Source: F23-B02 sp963625655
Lineage (GTDB): Bacteria; Bacillota; Clostridia; Oscillospirales; Oscillospiraceae
NCBI GenBank assembly: GCA_963625655.1
Contig: CAVFTS010000028.1
Coordinates: 1-23,378 of the forward strand
Reading direction: 5' to 3'
DNA: 23,378 nt
The position numbers were made by a program, and so were the translations under genes. Below the pieces are notes generated by a model, which was not told where the DNA came from, did not search any database, and saw only the letters and a program-made list of their open reading frames with translations. Below are positions 1 through 7,452 of this stretch, piece after piece; within the stretch, counting starts at the first letter, position 1, and each line of letters begins with the position of its first letter.

Positions 1-1882
1 CGTTTTCCTTATGAACGGCACTGATCAGCATACCGCAGGATTCGATGCCCATCATGGGACGGGGAGGAAGATTTGTGATGGCGATGCAGGTCTTGCCGAC
101 CAGCTCTTCCGGCTCGTAATAGGCATGAATTCCGCTTAAAATCGTACGATTTTCGCCTGTTCCGTCGTCCAGAGTGAACTTTAAGAGTTTTTTGGACTTC
201 GGCACAGCTTCACAGGCGAGCACCTTTACGGCTCTGAAATCGGACTTCGAGAAGGTATCAAAATCGACGAAATCGGAGAAGAGCGGCTCGATTTGCACAT
301 TGGAAAAATCGATTTTTTCCTCCTGAACGGGAGTTGCAGGAGCAGCCTCGGCGGGTGCCTCTTCGGGCTTCTTCGCCTTCTTTTCGGAGTCAAGGGGTTT
401 CATTGTCGGGAAGAGGATGACGTCACGGATGGAGCTTGCACCCGTGAGCAGCATAACGCAGCGGTCAATACCGATGCCGAGCCCGCCCGTGGGAGGCATG
501 CCGTACTCAAGTGCATTGATAAAATCATCGTCCATCATGCCTGCCTCATCGTCGCCCTTGCTGCGCAGCTCGACCTGTTTTAAGAAGCGCTGCTTCTGGT
601 CGATGGGGTCGTTAAGCTCTGAGAAGGCATTACCCATCTCGCTGCGGCAAATAAACAGTTCAAAGCGCTCCGTGAGTCTCGGATCCTTGGGCGAACGCTT
701 CGCAAGCGGTGATACGTCCACGGGGTGCATGGTGATGAAGGTCGGTTGAATGAGCTTCTCCTCAACGAGCTGGTCAAAGCTCTCGTACAGTGCGTGACCC
801 CAAGTCGGCTCGACCTTGTCCATGTCAACGCCCGCCTTCTTTGCGGCTTCGACCGCATCGGCATCGCTCTGTATTGCCATGAAGTCCACACCGACGTACT
901 TCTTGACCGCCTCCGCCATGGTAAGGCGCTCCCAACCGGGAGTGAGGTCTATCTCCTCGCCCTGCCAGCTGCACTTATAGGTGCCGAGTATGCTCATTGC
1001 GGCGCCGCTTAACAGATCCTCAAACAGGTCCATCATATCGTTAAAGTCTGCATAGGACTGGTAAAGCTCGACCGTGGTAAATTCGGGGTTGTGCTTGGTG
1101 TCCATGCCCTCGTTGCGGAAAATCCTGCCGATCTCGTACACTCTCTCGATGCCGCCGACGATAAGGCGCTTGAGGTTGAGCTCGGTGGCAATGCGCAGGT
1201 ACATATCAATGTCCAGCGTGTTGTGGTGAGTGATGAAGGGGCGGGCGGTCGCACCGCCGGAGATGGTGTTAAGTACGGGGGTCTCGACCTCCATGAAATC
1301 TCTGCCGTCCAAAAACGCTCTGACGTAGCTTATGAACTTCGAGCGGATGGTGAAGTTGCGTCTGCTGTCGTCGTTCATAATAAGGTCAACATAGCGCTGA
1401 CGGTACTTAAGCTCGGTATTGGTCATGCCGTGGAACTTCTCCGGCAGAGGTCTGAGGCTCTTGGAAAGCAGCACGACGCTCTTTGCGTGGATGGAGATCT
1501 CCTCGGTCTTGGTCTTGAACACGAAGCCGGAAACGCCGACAATGTCACCGATGTCATACTTGCGGAAGTCGGCAAACTCCTGCCCCGTCAGATCGTCCTT
1601 GCGGACGTAGAGCTGGATCTGTCCCCTGTCGTCCTTTATGTGGCAGAAAATTGCCTTGCCCATGCCTCGTTTGGACATAATACGGCCTGCGACCTCAACG
1701 TTCCTGCCGTCAAAGGCGCCATAATCGGCCTTTATCTCCTCGGAATACGCACTTCTTACAAAGCGGGTACGGCAGAATGGGTCTCTCCCCTCCTGCTGAA
1801 ATGCGGTCAGCTTATCTCTGCGTATCTGCAGCAGCTCGGAAAGCTCCTGCTTTTGCGTATCGTTAGTATTCTTCTCGCTCAT
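1..1882 (-). CDS. lysS: Lysyl-tRNA synthetase with C-terminal Trbp111-type tRNA-binding domain (3' end cut by window)
   Basis: Charges tRNA-Lys with lysine in the cytoplasm. The 627 visible codons show an N-terminal OB fold for anticodon binding (VEVAGRIMSKRGMGKAIF), the class II motif 2 region (IFRNEGMDTKHNPEFT) and motif 3 (GLGIGIDRCVMLLTG). The core ends near residue 494. A Lys/Glu/Pro/Ala-rich linker (about 499-523) follows, then a second OB fold from about residue 530 resembling Trbp111 and the MetRS C-terminus (SDFRAVKVL, ILSGIHAYYEPEELVGK, NLPPRPMMGIESCGML). The window edge cuts this domain shortly before its expected end. The ATG follows a GAGGT-type ribosome binding site and lies 12 bp after greA, so it is probably the last visible gene of the ftsEX operon. 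The core identity is certain; the extra domain is clear by motif but unusual for LysRS. Confidence 0.96.
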   Translation of the reverse strand, partial: MSEKNTNDTQKQELSELLQIRRDKLTAFQQEGRDPFCRTRFVRSAYSEEIKADYGAFDGRNVEVAGRIMSKRGMGKAIFCHIKDDRGQIQLYVRKDDLTGQEFADFRKYDIGDIVGVSGFVFKTKTEEISIHAKSVVLLSKSLRPLPEKFHGMTNTELKYRQRYVDLIMNDDSRRNFTIRSKFISYVRAFLDGRDFMEVETPVLNTISGGATARPFITHHNTLDIDMYLRIATELNLKRLIVGGIERVYEIGRIFRNEGMDTKHNPEFTTVELYQSYADFNDMMDLFEDLLSGAAMSILGTYKCSWQGEEIDLTPGWERLTMAEAVKKYVGVDFMAIQSDADAVEAAKKAGVDMDKVEPTWGHALYESFDQLVEEKLIQPTFITMHPVDVSPLAKRSPKDPRLTERFELFICRSEMGNAFSELNDPIDQKQRFLKQVELRSKGDDEAGMMDDDFINALEYGMPPTGGLGIGIDRCVMLLTGASSIRDVILFPTMKPLDSEKKAKKPEEAPAEAAPATPVQEEKIDFSNVQIEPLFSDFVDFDTFSKSDFRAVKVLACEAVPKSKKLLKFTLDDGTGENRTILSGIHAYYEPEELVGKTCIAITNLPPRPMMGIESCGMLISAVHKEN

Positions 1883-1894
1883 ACCTTACCTCGT

Positions 1895-2380
1895 TCAGTT
1901 ATTCTCGACGGAGACGATCGTGTACTTCAGGGTACCGATTGGAGCCTCGACCTCAACGGTATCGCCTGCGACGTGACCGTACAGTCCTCTGCCGAAGGGA
2001 GAGTCGTCCGAGATCCTGCCCTCCATGGGATTTGCCTCCTGAGAACCGACCACGGTGTATTCCTCAACATCGCCGTCTGCGTCCTTTACCCTCACGACGC
2101 TGCCGAGAGTGACAGCACCCTTGTTCATATTGCCGTCGTTTTTGTCAACAATCTCCGCATTCTCAATGAGGTTTTTGATCTCTGCTATTTTCGAATAGAG
2201 CTTACCCTGCTCTGACTTAGCCTCGTCGTATTCGCTGTTTTCGCTCAGGTCGCCGAAGCTGCGGGCCTCTTTGATCTGCTCTGCGACTTCCTTTGCTCTG
2301 TCGGTTTCAAGGTAGTGAAGCTCCTCGTTCAGCGCATCATAGCGCTCCTGACTCATTTTGTACCTGTTATCGGTAGACAT
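1895..2380 (-). CDS. greA: Transcription elongation factor GreA
   Basis: GreA binds the RNA polymerase secondary channel and stimulates cleavage of backtracked transcripts. The 161-residue length is normal. The N-terminal coiled coil contains the hallmark stretch around EARSFGDLSENSEYDEAK, including the acidic tip residues that act at the polymerase active site. The C-terminal FKBP-like domain ends with the family pattern SPFGRGLYGHVAGDTVEVEAP. The ATG is preceded by AAGGAG at 8-nt spacing. It sits 44 bp after the S41 protease gene and 12 bp before lysS, consistent with co-transcription. A greA-lysS pairing is common in Firmicutes. Nothing is truncated. Confidence 0.97.
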   Translation of the reverse strand: MSTDNRYKMSQERYDALNEELHYLETDRAKEVAEQIKEARSFGDLSENSEYDEAKSEQGKLYSKIAEIKNLIENAEIVDKNDGNMNKGAVTLGSVVRVKDADGDVEEYTVVGSQEANPMEGRISDDSPFGRGLYGHVAGDTVEVEAPIGTLKYTIVSVENN

Positions 2381-2424
2381 GACACGGTCTCCTTTTCGTA
2401 TATTAAGAATGATTTTTATCTTTT

Positions 2425-3588
2425 TTAACGTTTAAGCTGGCTTATGGCCTTTTCGAGCTGACTGTCGTCCTCTCCCTCGTTGTGGATCACGATGTCCGGA
2501 GTAATGCCGCCCGCCTCGGCGAGATCGACACGCTTCGGCGTGAGATATTCCTTGGTCGATATATGCACCGCACCACCGTCGGAAAGCTCTATCGTTATCT
2601 GACTCCTCGATTTGCCGGTGGTCTGCTCACCCATGACCGTCGCCCAGTTATATTCCTGAAGCGCCGCTGCGAAAAATTCCGCCGCACTGTATGAGTTGCC
2701 GTTTACAAGCACGACCATGTCGTACTTTAAGCAGAACTTATCCGACTTCATCACGGTCTCGTCGCCCTTTTTGTCAACGCTGACAAAGAGGTCGCCGTCG
2801 GGCAGAAGATAGTCAAGAACCGTCACCATCTCGTTCACGAGACCGCCGGGGTTATCCCTTACGTCGAAGATGAAGGACTTTGCGCCGATATCGATGAGAT
2901 ACTCTATCGCAGCGATAGTCTCGTCGGCGGCGCCCGCCTCAAAGTTGTCGATCTTGATGTATCCGATGCTGCCGTCAAGCAGCTTGTTGCTGACAGGGCT
3001 TTTGTATATGATCTTGCAGTTCACGCTGACGGTCTTTTCGGTGCCGTCCGAGGAAATGAGCATCTGAAAATCGGTGTTCAACTTTGATCTCACGAGCGTT
3101 CTGACATCCTCAAGCTCCATGCCGTCAAGAGCTGTCCCGTCGACCTCCAGCAGAATGTCGCCGACGGCAATGCCCGCCGTCGCTGCAGGGGTGCCGTTCT
3201 GCACGGACATGACTTCAAAGTCACCGTCATCGTTCACCTGAATGGTGACACCGATGCCGGCATACTCGTTCGCCGAGGACAGCTTATATGTCTCGTACTG
3301 CTCCGGAGTCATGTAATAGCTCCACTGATCGTCGAGCGAGCGAACCATTCCGGCGCACGCCGCATCGTAAAGCGAATCCTCCGGCACGTCCCCGATGTAA
3401 TATTCCGAGACAATTTTCTCGATCTCGACGTATTTTTTGGCATTATCAAGGTACTTTTTTGAACCGAAACCGCCGATCGTAAGCGAGTAGGTCGCAACGG
3501 CGGTCGCCACGACAAGCACCAGACAAATGATTATAAAATAGCTGAGCTTGATTTTTTTGCCGAAAAATGATTTGGGGTTTTTATTCAC
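2425..3588 (-). CDS. S41 family C-terminal processing peptidase (CtpA/CtpB-like), membrane-anchored
   Basis: Serine protease that trims or degrades envelope proteins from the C-terminus. An uncleaved-looking membrane segment (about 15-37, YFIIICLVLVVATAVATYSL) is followed by an extracytoplasmic region. The PDZ domain spans about 105-185 (GTPAATAGIAVGDILLEVDG) and the S41 domain about 195-365. By family pattern, Ser301 (SYSAAE) and Lys326 (TTGK) form the catalytic dyad, with Gln330 nearby; DNPGG at 245-249 is also typical. It starts at GTG after an AGGGGA ribosome binding site. The product has 387 residues, a normal length. Location downstream of ftsEX matches Bacillus (ftsE-ftsX-ctpB). CtpB there acts in sporulation signalling, but the role here is not shown by sequence. 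Confidence 0.93.
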   Translation of the reverse strand: MNKNPKSFFGKKIKLSYFIIICLVLVVATAVATYSLTIGGFGSKKYLDNAKKYVEIEKIVSEYYIGDVPEDSLYDAACAGMVRSLDDQWSYYMTPEQYETYKLSSANEYAGIGVTIQVNDDGDFEVMSVQNGTPAATAGIAVGDILLEVDGTALDGMELEDVRTLVRSKLNTDFQMLISSDGTEKTVSVNCKIIYKSPVSNKLLDGSIGYIKIDNFEAGAADETIAAIEYLIDIGAKSFIFDVRDNPGGLVNEMVTVLDYLLPDGDLFVSVDKKGDETVMKSDKFCLKYDMVVLVNGNSYSAAEFFAAALQEYNWATVMGEQTTGKSRSQITIELSDGGAVHISTKEYLTPKRVDLAEAGGITPDIVIHNEGEDDSQLEKAISQLKR

Positions 3589-3620
3589 GGGCTTTCCCCT
3601 TTCTCTCTTAAAACAGTCCG

Positions 3621-3650
3621 TTGACGGACAGCCGTGCGACTGTCCGTCAA
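3621..3650 (-). repeat. Perfect 11-bp inverted repeat in the leader of the S41 protease gene
   Basis: Arms TTGACGGACAG (3621-3631) and CTGTCCGTCAA (3640-3650) pair perfectly around an 8-nt loop. In the minus-strand transcript the hairpin lies after the small membrane peptide stop codon and 33 nt before the protease GTG. It is followed by CGGACTGTTTTAAG, with only four T residues after a 6-nt gap, so it is a weak terminator at best. It may be an attenuator or a processing/stability element. Confidence 0.55.
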
Positions 3651-3664
3651 GCGCTTTATGTGCT

Positions 3665-3757
3665 TTAGCCCGCCATCACCATAGGCAGGACTAAGCTTAG
3701 TATCATGGTCACAACAAGAATGATCGCAAGCACAGATACGATAAGTCTCCTGTTCAC
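3665..3757 (-). CDS. Small 30-residue single-pass membrane peptide between ftsX and the S41 protease
   Basis: I do not recognise a family. The frame runs from GTG at 3757 to TAA at 3665. It encodes a short basic start (MNRR), then an almost unbroken hydrophobic helix (LIVSVLAIILVV, then TMILSLVLP) and ends MVMAG. This gives a single transmembrane segment with the basic N-terminus predicted to face the cytoplasm. Support for translation is a strong GGAGGG ribosome binding site, 7 nt before the GTG, starting immediately after the ftsX stop codon. The gap to ftsX is 15 bp, so it is almost certainly on the same transcript. A role with FtsX or the protease is only inferred from position. The alternative is that it is a non-functional remnant, or the signal-like N-terminus of a lost gene. 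Confidence 0.6.
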   Translation of the reverse strand: MNRRLIVSVLAIILVVTMILSLVLPMVMAG

Positions 3758-3772
3758 GTTAATGCCCTCCGA

Positions 3773-4660
3773 TCAAACCTTCAGGTAGTTTCTGATTGCG
3801 ATAATGCCGCCGAAGGCGCCGACTATGATGCCGACGGCAATGAATATCACCAGTACCAGGGGCCAAAGCTGCGTAAACGGAACTATCTCTATGAAGGATA
3901 TTCCCAGGTCGCTCGTCACTCTGCCTTCGAGTGCCGCATAAAGGCCCCACTGTGCGAGGAACGCAAGCCCGCCGCCGACGAGTCCGAGAATGAGACCCTC
4001 TACGACGAACGGTCCTCGTATAAAGCCGTTAGAGGCGCCGACCATCTTCATAATGGCGATCTCCTCACGTCTGCCGAAGGTTGCAAGCTTTATGGTGTTC
4101 GACATGATAAACAGGGATACCAGCACGAGGATGACGATAAGCGCCAGCGAAACGATGCTGATAACATTGCGGACGGAAACGAATTTCTCGGCGTATTCCG
4201 TTGGCGAGTTGACCTTGGCAATGCCGGCGACCTGCGAGATCTCCTGACCCGTTTCGTCCATGCGGCTGAGGTCAACGAGCTGAATGATGAAGCGGTGACG
4301 GAAGGTTTCGTCGTCTATTCCGTCCATGAAGCTCTCGTCGTAGTTCTCCATGAAGTTCTGTCTCGCTTCGCTGCGGTTCATAAACTCGACAGACGCAACG
4401 TTGTCTATCGCCTCAAGCTTCGCCTGGATCTGAGCCGTGGCATCCTCTGCGGTCATGTCCTCGTCGACAAACGCCATTATCTGATTCTGCTCACCGATGT
4501 CGTCGATTATCTTGTTTATGTTGACGTCAAGAAGCGTAAAGCTGCCCATTACGATAAGGCACGCCATGATAATTGTGATGGAGGCAAAGGACATAAACCT
4601 GTGCGTAAAGATATTGCGGAAGCCCTCGCCTATCAGATACCCGAATTTACTCAATCTCAT
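3773..4660 (-). CDS. ftsX: Cell division protein FtsX (permease-like membrane subunit)
   Basis: FtsX is the membrane half of FtsEX, which couples ATP hydrolysis in the cytoplasm to activation of peptidoglycan hydrolases outside. The 295 residues show the family layout. A cytoplasmic N-terminus (MRLSKFGYLIGEGFRNIFTH) precedes TM1 at about 24-45. An extracellular domain at about 46-165 contains the usual VEFMNRSEA region. TM2 is at about 170-192 (SLALIVILVLVSLFIMSNTI), and the coupling loop RREEIAIMKMVGAS is followed by TM3 and TM4 near the C-terminus. Its ATG overlaps the end of ftsE by 14 nt and has no strong ribosome binding site of its own, implying translational coupling. Confidence 0.96.
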   Translation of the reverse strand: MRLSKFGYLIGEGFRNIFTHRFMSFASITIIMACLIVMGSFTLLDVNINKIIDDIGEQNQIMAFVDEDMTAEDATAQIQAKLEAIDNVASVEFMNRSEARQNFMENYDESFMDGIDDETFRHRFIIQLVDLSRMDETGQEISQVAGIAKVNSPTEYAEKFVSVRNVISIVSLALIVILVLVSLFIMSNTIKLATFGRREEIAIMKMVGASNGFIRGPFVVEGLILGLVGGGLAFLAQWGLYAALEGRVTSDLGISFIEIVPFTQLWPLVLVIFIAVGIIVGAFGGIIAIRNYLKV

Positions 4661-5339
4661 AGTTGTAATACCCGTCCATTCCGTCGCTGATCAGGTGACC
4701 TCCGTCTATCGCAATGACACGCTTCGAGAAGGCGTTGACCAGCTCCTTTTCGTGGGTGACCACCAGCACGGTCGTCCCCATATCGTTTATCTTTTCAAGC
4801 AGAAGCATAAGCTCAAGAGAGCGAACCGGGTCAAGGTTGCCGGTAGGCTCGTCGGCAATTATCATCTTGGGATTATTGACGAGCGCACGGGCAATCGCAA
4901 CACGCTGCTGCTCGCCGCCGGAAAGCTCCGTCGGCAGACGTTTTTCTCTGCCCTCAAGTCCGACCAGTTCAAGCACCTTCGGCACTCTTGCCTTTATCTC
5001 CTTGCCGGTGGCTCCGACAACACGCATCGCAAAGGCAACATTATCATACACGGTCATGTTCTCGATGAGTCGGAAGTCCTGAAAGACGACGCCGATGGTT
5101 CTGCGCATCTTGGGCATCTTGCGGCGTTTCATCTCGCCCATATTGAAGCCGTTGACGGTGATCTTGCCCTCGGTCGGACGGATCTCACCCGTAAGGAGCT
5201 TTATTATGGTGGTCTTTCCCGATCCGGAGGGACCTACCAGAAAGGCAAATTCACCCTCGCTTATCGAGAGGCTCACGGCGTCCAGCGCCGCAACGTCGCT
5301 GTTGCCGTAAACCATCGTCACATTGTTCATTTGAACCAT
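4647..5339 (-). CDS. ftsE: Cell division ATP-binding protein FtsE
   Basis: ABC-type ATPase that partners FtsX. The 230 residues contain Walker A (GPSGSGKTT, 36-44), the ABC signature LSGGEQQRVAIARAL, Walker B followed by the D-loop (MIIADEPTGNLDP), and the switch histidine in VVTHEKEL. The length is normal. The ATG at 5339 has AGGAGG at 7-nt spacing, which fits better than the internal ATG three codons later. It lies 38 bp downstream of a PucR/CdaR-type regulator and overlaps ftsX by 14 nt, so the three genes are probably one transcript. Confidence 0.97.
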   Translation of the reverse strand: MVQMNNVTMVYGNSDVAALDAVSLSISEGEFAFLVGPSGSGKTTIIKLLTGEIRPTEGKITVNGFNMGEMKRRKMPKMRRTIGVVFQDFRLIENMTVYDNVAFAMRVVGATGKEIKARVPKVLELVGLEGREKRLPTELSGGEQQRVAIARALVNNPKMIIADEPTGNLDPVRSLELMLLLEKINDMGTTVLVVTHEKELVNAFSKRVIAIDGGHLISDGMDGYYNYEIE

Positions 5340-5377
5340 TGCTTTTCCTCCTAAGTAGCCTCAGCCTTGAGTCACGC

Positions 5378-6472
5378 TCAGCGTCCGTTGCTGTTCACGG
5401 AGTCAAGGTATTGCTTGACCATCATTGCGACCTTGAACACAATCGCATGGTCAAACTCTCTTAGATCGAGTCCCGTGAGCTTCTTGATTTTCTCAAGCCT
5501 GTAAACAAGAGTGTTCCTGTGTACATAAAGCTTACGGCTCGTCTCGGAAACGTTGAGGTTGTTTTCAAAAAACTTGTTTATTGTTTCAAGAGTATCCTCG
5601 TCCAGTGTCTCAAGAGGATTCTTCTTAAATACCTCGTTTAAGAACATCTCGCACAGCGTCGTCGGAAGCTGGTAGATGATACGGCCGATGCCCAGATTTT
5701 CGTAGCTGATGATGTCCTTTTCGGAATCGAATACACGGCCGACGTCAATGGCTATCTGCGCTTCCTTGTATCTGTCGGCAAGCTCACGCAGGTGCCTCGC
5801 CGTGGTGCCGATGCCGATGATGCATTTTATCTGAAGCTCGTCGGCAAGCGTCTTTTCGACGTTCTCGGCAATGGACTGCACCTCGGCGGGATTCTCGCCT
5901 GCGGGCAGCTCCTTGATGATAACGATGTCGGTCTCGTTGATGCTGATGACGAAATCGTGCTGCTTATCGGGGAAGAGATTCTGCATGACCTCGACCGCAG
6001 CAACGTCCGATCTCTCGACCTGACGCACCAAAAGCAGCGCTCTCGGCACATCCGGCACAAAGTGCAGCTCCTTGGTCCTTACATAAACGTCGCCGGGGAG
6101 AATGTTGTCGGAAATTATATTTTTAAGAAAAGCAGCCTTATTGTGCTTTTCCTCGTAATTGGTCTTTGCCTCGTTAAAAGCAACCGACGCCATGATGCAG
6201 CTCACCTTTGCAAGCTCGTCACAACCCTCGACGAACACGGCATAGTCAAACTTTGCGTTGTTCGTGCCGAGTATTCTGTATGTGCGGATGCCGCTCACAT
6301 AGACCGGCTCCGACAGATCGTAGTTATAGCTCTGGAAGTCCTCAAGCCTTGACCCGATCATAGGCAGCTCGCTGCAGGTGACGACAAAACCCTGCTCGTC
6401 GATAATACCGATACATCTGTCGGTGGCTTCTTTTATCTGAAGGATAACGCTTTGGAAAATTCTGCTTGACAT
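5378..6472 (-). CDS. PucR/CdaR-type helix-turn-helix transcriptional regulator
   Basis: Predicted cytoplasmic DNA-binding regulator of 364 residues. The N-terminal region (about 1-110) looks like the sugar-diacid/CdaR-type sensor (ATDRCIGIIDEQGFVVTCSE). A GGDEF-like middle region of the PucR/CdaR class follows. The C-terminus carries the PucR-type HTH at about 300-355 (LNVSETSRKLYVHRNTLVYRLEKI). I chose ATG 6472 because GGGGAGG lies 8 nt upstream; the longer frame to 6574 would run through the promoter. It is the first gene of the ftsEX transcript, so it may control that operon, itself, or unlinked genes. The ligand is unknown; the CdaR family name does not prove a sugar-diacid ligand. Confidence 0.85.
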   Translation of the reverse strand: MSSRIFQSVILQIKEATDRCIGIIDEQGFVVTCSELPMIGSRLEDFQSYNYDLSEPVYVSGIRTYRILGTNNAKFDYAVFVEGCDELAKVSCIMASVAFNEAKTNYEEKHNKAAFLKNIISDNILPGDVYVRTKELHFVPDVPRALLLVRQVERSDVAAVEVMQNLFPDKQHDFVISINETDIVIIKELPAGENPAEVQSIAENVEKTLADELQIKCIIGIGTTARHLRELADRYKEAQIAIDVGRVFDSEKDIISYENLGIGRIIYQLPTTLCEMFLNEVFKKNPLETLDEDTLETINKFFENNLNVSETSRKLYVHRNTLVYRLEKIKKLTGLDLREFDHAIVFKVAMMVKQYLDSVNSNGR

Positions 6473-6532
6473 ATGTGTTTCCTCCCCTTGCGCTATGGGT
6501 AATTTTACTATAAGCCTGCATTGCACGCTTGT

Positions 6533-6564
6533 ATTATAATAATCCCTTTTTGTGCGTTTTTCAA
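6533..6564 (-). promoter_or_regulatory. Sigma-A-like promoter for the regulator-ftsEX operon
   Basis: On the minus strand, TTGAAA (plus positions 6559-6564) is followed after 17 bp by TATTAT (6536-6541); an overlapping exact TATAAT lies at 6533-6538. The predicted start is about 50-60 nt upstream of the regulator ATG. AT-rich sequence flanks it. Confidence 0.55.
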
Positions 6565-6649
6565 TAGAAAACACCTCAAAATTTGTGAAGTTTCCAAAAA
6601 AACATCTAATTCACTTGATAAAACAGCCAAATTACAGCTTCAAATTTGT

Positions 6650-7357
6650 TCAATTTTGCTTCATCACTCTGCACAATTCTTCGGCACCAAGTTCCCTGTA
6701 CTGCCCCGGCAAAAGGCTTTCATCGAGCAAAAGTCCGCCGACGGAAAGCCGATGAAGCTTCAAAACCGGCTTTCCGACCGCCGCAAGCATACGCTTTACC
6801 TGGTGGTATTTGCCCTCTGCGACCGTGACATAGCATCGCCCGCCGCAAGGCTCAAGCCTTGCGGGGAGGCACTTTGTCCCGTCACCGAGAACTATTCCCT
6901 CAGCAAAGACACGCACGTCGTCCTCGGTACAGTGCCCGTCGGTCTCGGCAAGGTAGCGCTTCATAATGCCCGACTTCGGTGAAATGACCTTGTGCGCAAA
7001 GTCGCCGTCGTTTGTGAGAATGAGCAGCCCGGTTGTGTCCTTATCAAGTCTGCCGACGGGAAAAAGTCCGAGCCGCTTATGCTCAGGCGAGAGCAGCGAC
7101 AAAACGGTAGCCTGATCCCTGTCCTCGGTTGCGGACAGGATGCCTGCGGGCTTATTGAGCATAAAGTAGCGGTATTTTTCATAAGATAAAGCAGAGCCGT
7201 CAAGCGCAACGGCGCTCCCGCTGTCGATCTTCCTTGCGAAGTTCGTTTCGGCAACACCGTCTACCGTCACTCTGCCGCTTCTTATGATCTCCCGTATTTC
7301 CTTTCTCGATGCGATGCCGCAGTCGGAAAGATATTTGTCAAGTCTCAGAACCGACAT
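6650..7357 (-). CDS. rsuA: 16S rRNA pseudouridine synthase, RsuA family
   Basis: Isomerises a uridine in 16S rRNA; the E. coli RsuA target is U516. The 235 residues comprise an N-terminal S4 RNA-binding domain (about 3-50, RLDKYLSDCGIASRKEIREI) and the RsuA/RluB/E/F catalytic domain. The catalytic aspartate sits in GRLDKDTTGLLILTNDGDFAH at about 102-122, and a VAEGKYHQVKRMLAAVGKPV motif lies near the C-terminus. The ATG follows a modest GGTGAG ribosome binding site. The gene stands alone between the regulator operon and a divergent DUF4830 gene. I saw no convincing terminator downstream. RsuA versus other family members is assigned by length and S4 domain only. Confidence 0.9.
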   Translation of the reverse strand: MSVLRLDKYLSDCGIASRKEIREIIRSGRVTVDGVAETNFARKIDSGSAVALDGSALSYEKYRYFMLNKPAGILSATEDRDQATVLSLLSPEHKRLGLFPVGRLDKDTTGLLILTNDGDFAHKVISPKSGIMKRYLAETDGHCTEDDVRVFAEGIVLGDGTKCLPARLEPCGGRCYVTVAEGKYHQVKRMLAAVGKPVLKLHRLSVGGLLLDESLLPGQYRELGAEELCRVMKQN

Positions 7358-7386
7358 ACTCTCACCGTTTCAAAACATTTGAACTT

Positions 7387-7395
7387 ATTTTAGCA
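7387..7395 (-). promoter_or_regulatory. Possible extended -10 promoter for rsuA
   Basis: The minus strand reads TGCTAAAAT, an extended -10 pattern (TGnTAAAAT), about 30 nt upstream of the rsuA ATG. No good -35 box is visible at the usual spacing (the candidate hexamers are AT-rich only), so this is tentative. Confidence 0.35.
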
Positions 7396-7452
7396 CAAAT
7401 TTCTCCTTCAAATTTAAACTCCGTGTAAAATCTCCGATTGTAGGTGAAATGC

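Noticed and set aside
1091..2215. A 374-codon open frame on the plus strand
   Set aside because: Antisense to lysS and greA, and it crosses both genes and their intergenic gap; no family features.
3621..3650. Hairpin as a full terminator of the ftsEX transcript
   Set aside because: Only four T residues follow, after a 6-nt gap, so I recorded it as a repeat or attenuator rather than a terminator.
4497..5354. A 285-codon plus-strand frame
   Set aside because: Antisense to ftsE and ftsX, which carry complete motifs; no ribosome binding site or domain.
6473..6574. N-terminal extension of the PucR/CdaR-type regulator to an upstream ATG
   Set aside because: It would begin upstream of the predicted promoter and has no ribosome binding site, whereas ATG 6472 has GGGGAGG.
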